From assembly GCF_020423045.1 (NCBI RefSeq), contig NZ_CP081943.1:992001-1056000 (forward strand): a DNA stretch of 64,000 nt. The letters are read 5' to 3'. The DNA is from Pseudomonas sp. MM213. Its GTDB lineage: Bacteria; Pseudomonadota; Gammaproteobacteria; Pseudomonadales; Pseudomonadaceae. How positions within the stretch are numbered: the first letter of the stretch is position 1; each line of letters opens with the position of its first letter. Under the pieces are notes generated by a model that saw only the letters and a program-made list of their open reading frames with translations, was not told the origin of the DNA and did not search any database. The position numbers and the translations under genes are program-made. Positions 61,958 through 64,000 of the stretch are shown piece after piece.

Positions 61958-63384
61958 GGGAATTCCTTCTCGTGGACGGGGTTGAGCGGCCGCAGTGCGG
62001 GAACGGTCCGGACGTTGCTGCCTCGCGCCTGACTATGCAGCGTAGACAAGGATTGCCCGAGTTGACGCAGCGCCTGATCTTCGGTCGATTGACGGCTGTA
62101 ACAGGCGCGTAACAGGTCCTGCAGGCGCGGTCCGAGGACGCTCAATTTCAGGCCTCCGCGGCTGCGTTTGAGCCACAGGTACAGGGCGCTGAGTTGCGCC
62201 GGTGTGGCGTTGATTTGCCGTGGAATCTGCCGCCAGGCGTAGTCGGCGGATTGCAGCCACGCGGCGTATCGGGCTCGGCGTCGGTCGCGCACGGACAGGT
62301 AAGCGCGATGCATGAAAGGCCTTGCGAACCAGCCCAGGAGCAGCACTGCCGGCAGCAGCAAGACAACCAGCCAGTGCCTGGAAAAACGCACACGACTGTG
62401 TTCGCCCATTTGTTTCAGGTCTTCGGCAATCGAGAACACAGGCGTGTAAGCGCTGTTGGCGATGGCCTCGAAGCTCACTGCCGGCACTTGCGCGATGCGG
62501 GTTTGCTGGCTGCTGGCGTCCCACCATTTCAGCTCGATCGCGGGCAGGCTGTGATGGCCTTCGCTGTCGATACGGTAAGTCACGGTGTCGATGCGTTGGC
62601 CGCCGGTGAAGTTGCCCCGGCCGTCGTCCAGGCTGCTGATTTGCGGGCTCTTCGGGTAGCGACTCAAGCCGCTGAGGTCGCCCAGTGACGGCGCGGGCAG
62701 CGACATGGCCATGGCGTTGTCGGCCTGTAAGGTCAGTTGCCGGGTCAGGCTGTCGCCGACCTTCAAAGGCGTTGCCGAGTCGATGACTTTTTGCGTGAAA
62801 CGCAGCCCTTGCGCGACCAGTACCGGTTCGCCGGATTTGAATCCAGCTGGTTGCTTGGCGGTGAAATGCAGCGGCTTGCTTTGCGCACTCAACGGGGCGC
62901 TGGCCTGACCCGGCGTGGCCTGCACGGTCAGCGCCGGAATATCGAACCCCCGGGCCTGATTCGGGCTGATCCGGTAGCTGTAGCGCATGCCGTTGAACGC
63001 CTTGCCGTCCAGCGTCTGGTTGATGTGCTCGGCGTGGCCGTCGGGCGGCAGCACCAGCGCGCCGGGCAGTTTCAGGTCGGGCAGGGCGGGGGCGTCGGTG
63101 AACCAACTGTCGGTGAGGACGTCGAGTTGCAGTTCCAGAAGGCCGCCGACCATGACCGGGTCAGCGGGTTGCAGGCGCGTCTGGATGCGCAGTTCGGGTT
63201 CGGCGGCGAAGGCGGATGTGGTGATCAGGCAGCAGAGCAAGGCGGCAAGTGTTGTGGTGAGTGAGCGGACGCCATCGCGAGCAGGCTCGCTCCCACAGTT
63301 GATTGGATTGAAATCAAATTTTTGTGATCGCCACAAATCCTCTGTAGGAGCCGGCTTGCCGGCGATGGCCATCACTCGATTCAT
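61954..63384 (-). CDS. BatD-like protein with REP-derived N-terminal extension
   Basis: A 476-residue protein. The ATG at 63384 overlaps the upstream TPR stop (ATGA). Residues 1-4 are MNRV. Residues 5-38 come from two REP elements (peptides 'AIAGKPAPT' and 'GSEPARDG'). The signal peptide then follows ('[22 protein letters not shown]'), then a beta-rich periplasmic part and a TM segment near 355-375 ('[21 protein letters not shown]'). The original gene probably read MNRVRSLTTT…. No alternative ATG lies between the REP and the signal peptide. BatD-like by the '[23 protein letters not shown]' pattern and the operon position. Confidence 0.82.
   Translation of the reverse strand: MNRVMAIAGKPAPTEDLWRSQKFDFNPINCGSEPARDGVRSLTTTLAALLCCLITTSAFAAEPELRIQTRLQPADPVMVGGLLELQLDVLTDSWFTDAPALPDLKLPGALVLPPDGHAEHINQTLDGKAFNGMRYSYRISPNQARGFDIPALTVQATPGQASAPLSAQSKPLHFTAKQPAGFKSGEPVLVAQGLRFTQKVIDSATPLKVGDSLTRQLTLQADNAMAMSLPAPSLGDLSGLSRYPKSPQISSLDDGRGNFTGGQRIDTVTYRIDSEGHHSLPAIELKWWDASSQQTRIAQVPAVSFEAIANSAYTPVFSIAEDLKQMGEHSRVRFSRHWLVVLLLPAVLLLGWFARPFMHRAYLSVRDRRRARYAAWLQSADYAWRQIPRQINATPAQLSALYLWLKRSRGGLKLSVLGPRLQDLLRACYSRQSTEDQALRQLGQSLSTLHSQARGSNVRTVPALRPLNPVHEKEFP
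63271..63372. repeat. Two REP elements inserted in a coding region
   Basis: The REP at 63271-63297 is the GAGCAGGCTCGC type and the REP at 63343-63370 the GCCGGC type, with 45 nt between. The whole insert, 63271-63372, is 102 bp, exactly 34 codons, so the reading frame of the BatD-like gene is kept. Confidence 0.85.
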
Positions 63385-63992
63385 GGCTTGCCCCCCGCCT
63401 GATCCTGCAAGCTGAACTTCTGCTTGAGGAATTTCGCTGGTGATGTCGTCAGGTTCTGCAACCACAACGCGTCCGACGTCGCCTGCTCGGTCTCCACGGC
63501 TTTGCTTTGTCCCTTGCCCGGCGCCTTGTCCATCTTGATTTCGTCGGGTTTGACCTCAGGCGCGTTCTGTTTGGCGCTTTCGGTGTCTTTTTCCAGGGCG
63601 ATGGCCAACGCCAGATTGGCCGTGGCCTCCGGGAACTGTGGTTGCAGCTTCAACGCCTGGGTGTAGGCCGCGATGGCCTGATCAAACTTGAAACGGCGCA
63701 CGTAAATATTGCCCAGGTAGAAATACGCCTGGGGTGTTTCCAGTCGCGCAAAACTCGCCAGCGCGAGGTCAAAATCCGCCGCGTTATAGGCTGCGATGCC
63801 TTTCCAGTACGGATCGACAAACAGGGCGGCAGCCTTCGGGAAATGCTCATGTTCGAAGGCCCAGCGACCTTGCTGGTCGGGGGTAAAAAATGCATCGGTC
63901 AAAGCGTTGGCCTGGGCATTGGTGGGCTGAAAACCGATACCCAGTGCCAGCAGCAAACCGGCCGTCCAGTTCAGGCTCCAGCCTTTGCGCAC
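63381..63992 (-). CDS. Signal-peptide TPR protein of a second VWA/Bat-type operon
   Basis: A 203-residue protein. The start is a GTG at 63992; since the right edge is 8 bp away, the real start could be further upstream. N-terminal signal '[20 protein letters not shown]', then TPR repeats ('[70 protein letters not shown]') and a C-terminal acidic/basic linker ending '…[19 protein letters not shown]'. It resembles the TPR half of BatC. The VWA partner is expected just right of the window. Overlaps the BatD-like gene by ATGA. Confidence 0.82.
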   Translation of the reverse strand: MRKGWSLNWTAGLLLALGIGFQPTNAQANALTDAFFTPDQQGRWAFEHEHFPKAAALFVDPYWKGIAAYNAADFDLALASFARLETPQAYFYLGNIYVRRFKFDQAIAAYTQALKLQPQFPEATANLALAIALEKDTESAKQNAPEVKPDEIKMDKAPGKGQSKAVETEQATSDALWLQNLTTSPAKFLKQKFSLQDQAGGKP

Positions 63993-64000
63993 GCTGAAAA

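Noticed and set aside
953..63370. CRISPR array as explanation of the repeated palindromes
   Set aside because: The repeats are dispersed, inverted, about 20-30 bp and paired with variable spacing. They are Pseudomonas REP/BIME elements, not regularly spaced direct repeats, and no cas genes are present.

Overview
The window looks like the chromosome of a Pseudomonas, most likely of the P. fluorescens group. The evidence is its GC-rich coding with Pseudomonas-type proteins (a 1634-residue NAD-glutamate dehydrogenase, an orphan CcoN oxidase subunit, an orphan VgrG island) and many intergenic REP/BIME palindromes of three families: GGAGCGAGCCTGCTCGCGA, GGAGCCGGCTTGCYGGCGA and GGAGCGAGGCTTGCCCGCGAA. 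I see no tRNA, rRNA, CRISPR array, IS element or prophage.

Layout. 1-776: the 5' part of a large protein that runs off the left edge. 1047-7909: a sugar-acid (pentonate-type) catabolic locus with a FadR-type regulator, an IlvD/Edd dehydratase, an MFS importer, an AraD1/GguC-type FAH protein and an alpha-ketoglutarate-semialdehyde-type dehydrogenase; two near-identical 12-bp repeats lie between the divergent arms. 8111-10823: a small acidic protein, a lactonase-fold protein and four small secreted or membrane peptides. 10923-16398: sbcD-sbcC-GST, with overlapping genes. 16587-25393: an orphan type VI secretion module, vgrG / DUF4123 adaptor / VasX-like 1197-aa effector / membrane protein (putative immunity), followed by a tandem duplicate of the effector tail plus the immunity-like gene, broken by an amber codon. 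25571-32413: a six-gene moxR-DUF58-DUF4381-batA-batBC-batD operon in which neighbours overlap or nearly touch. 33547-38451: gdhB. 38639-46622: a lipoprotein, cupin, monooxygenase and several regulators and enzymes. 46759-53083: an orphan ccoN-ccoQ-like pair, a chitinase without signal peptide, a siroheme sulfite/nitrite reductase with its DUF934 partner, and a membrane protein. 53215-56453: an octaheme cytochrome/TPR protein and a frameshifted DUF3313 lipoprotein. 56576-60861: an MFS/spermidine-synthase-like fusion and an arylsulfatase. 60932-64000: a HAD phosphatase, a second BatD-like protein and a TPR protein, the end of a second VWA/Bat-type operon that continues past the right edge.

The most interesting parts are the T6SS module, with a duplicated and mosaic immunity-like gene carrying an orphan effector C-terminal tail, and an apparent exact 102-bp in-frame REP insertion between the start codon and signal peptide of the second BatD-like gene. 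Function names rest on motif and family recognition from the sequence alone; no search was run.
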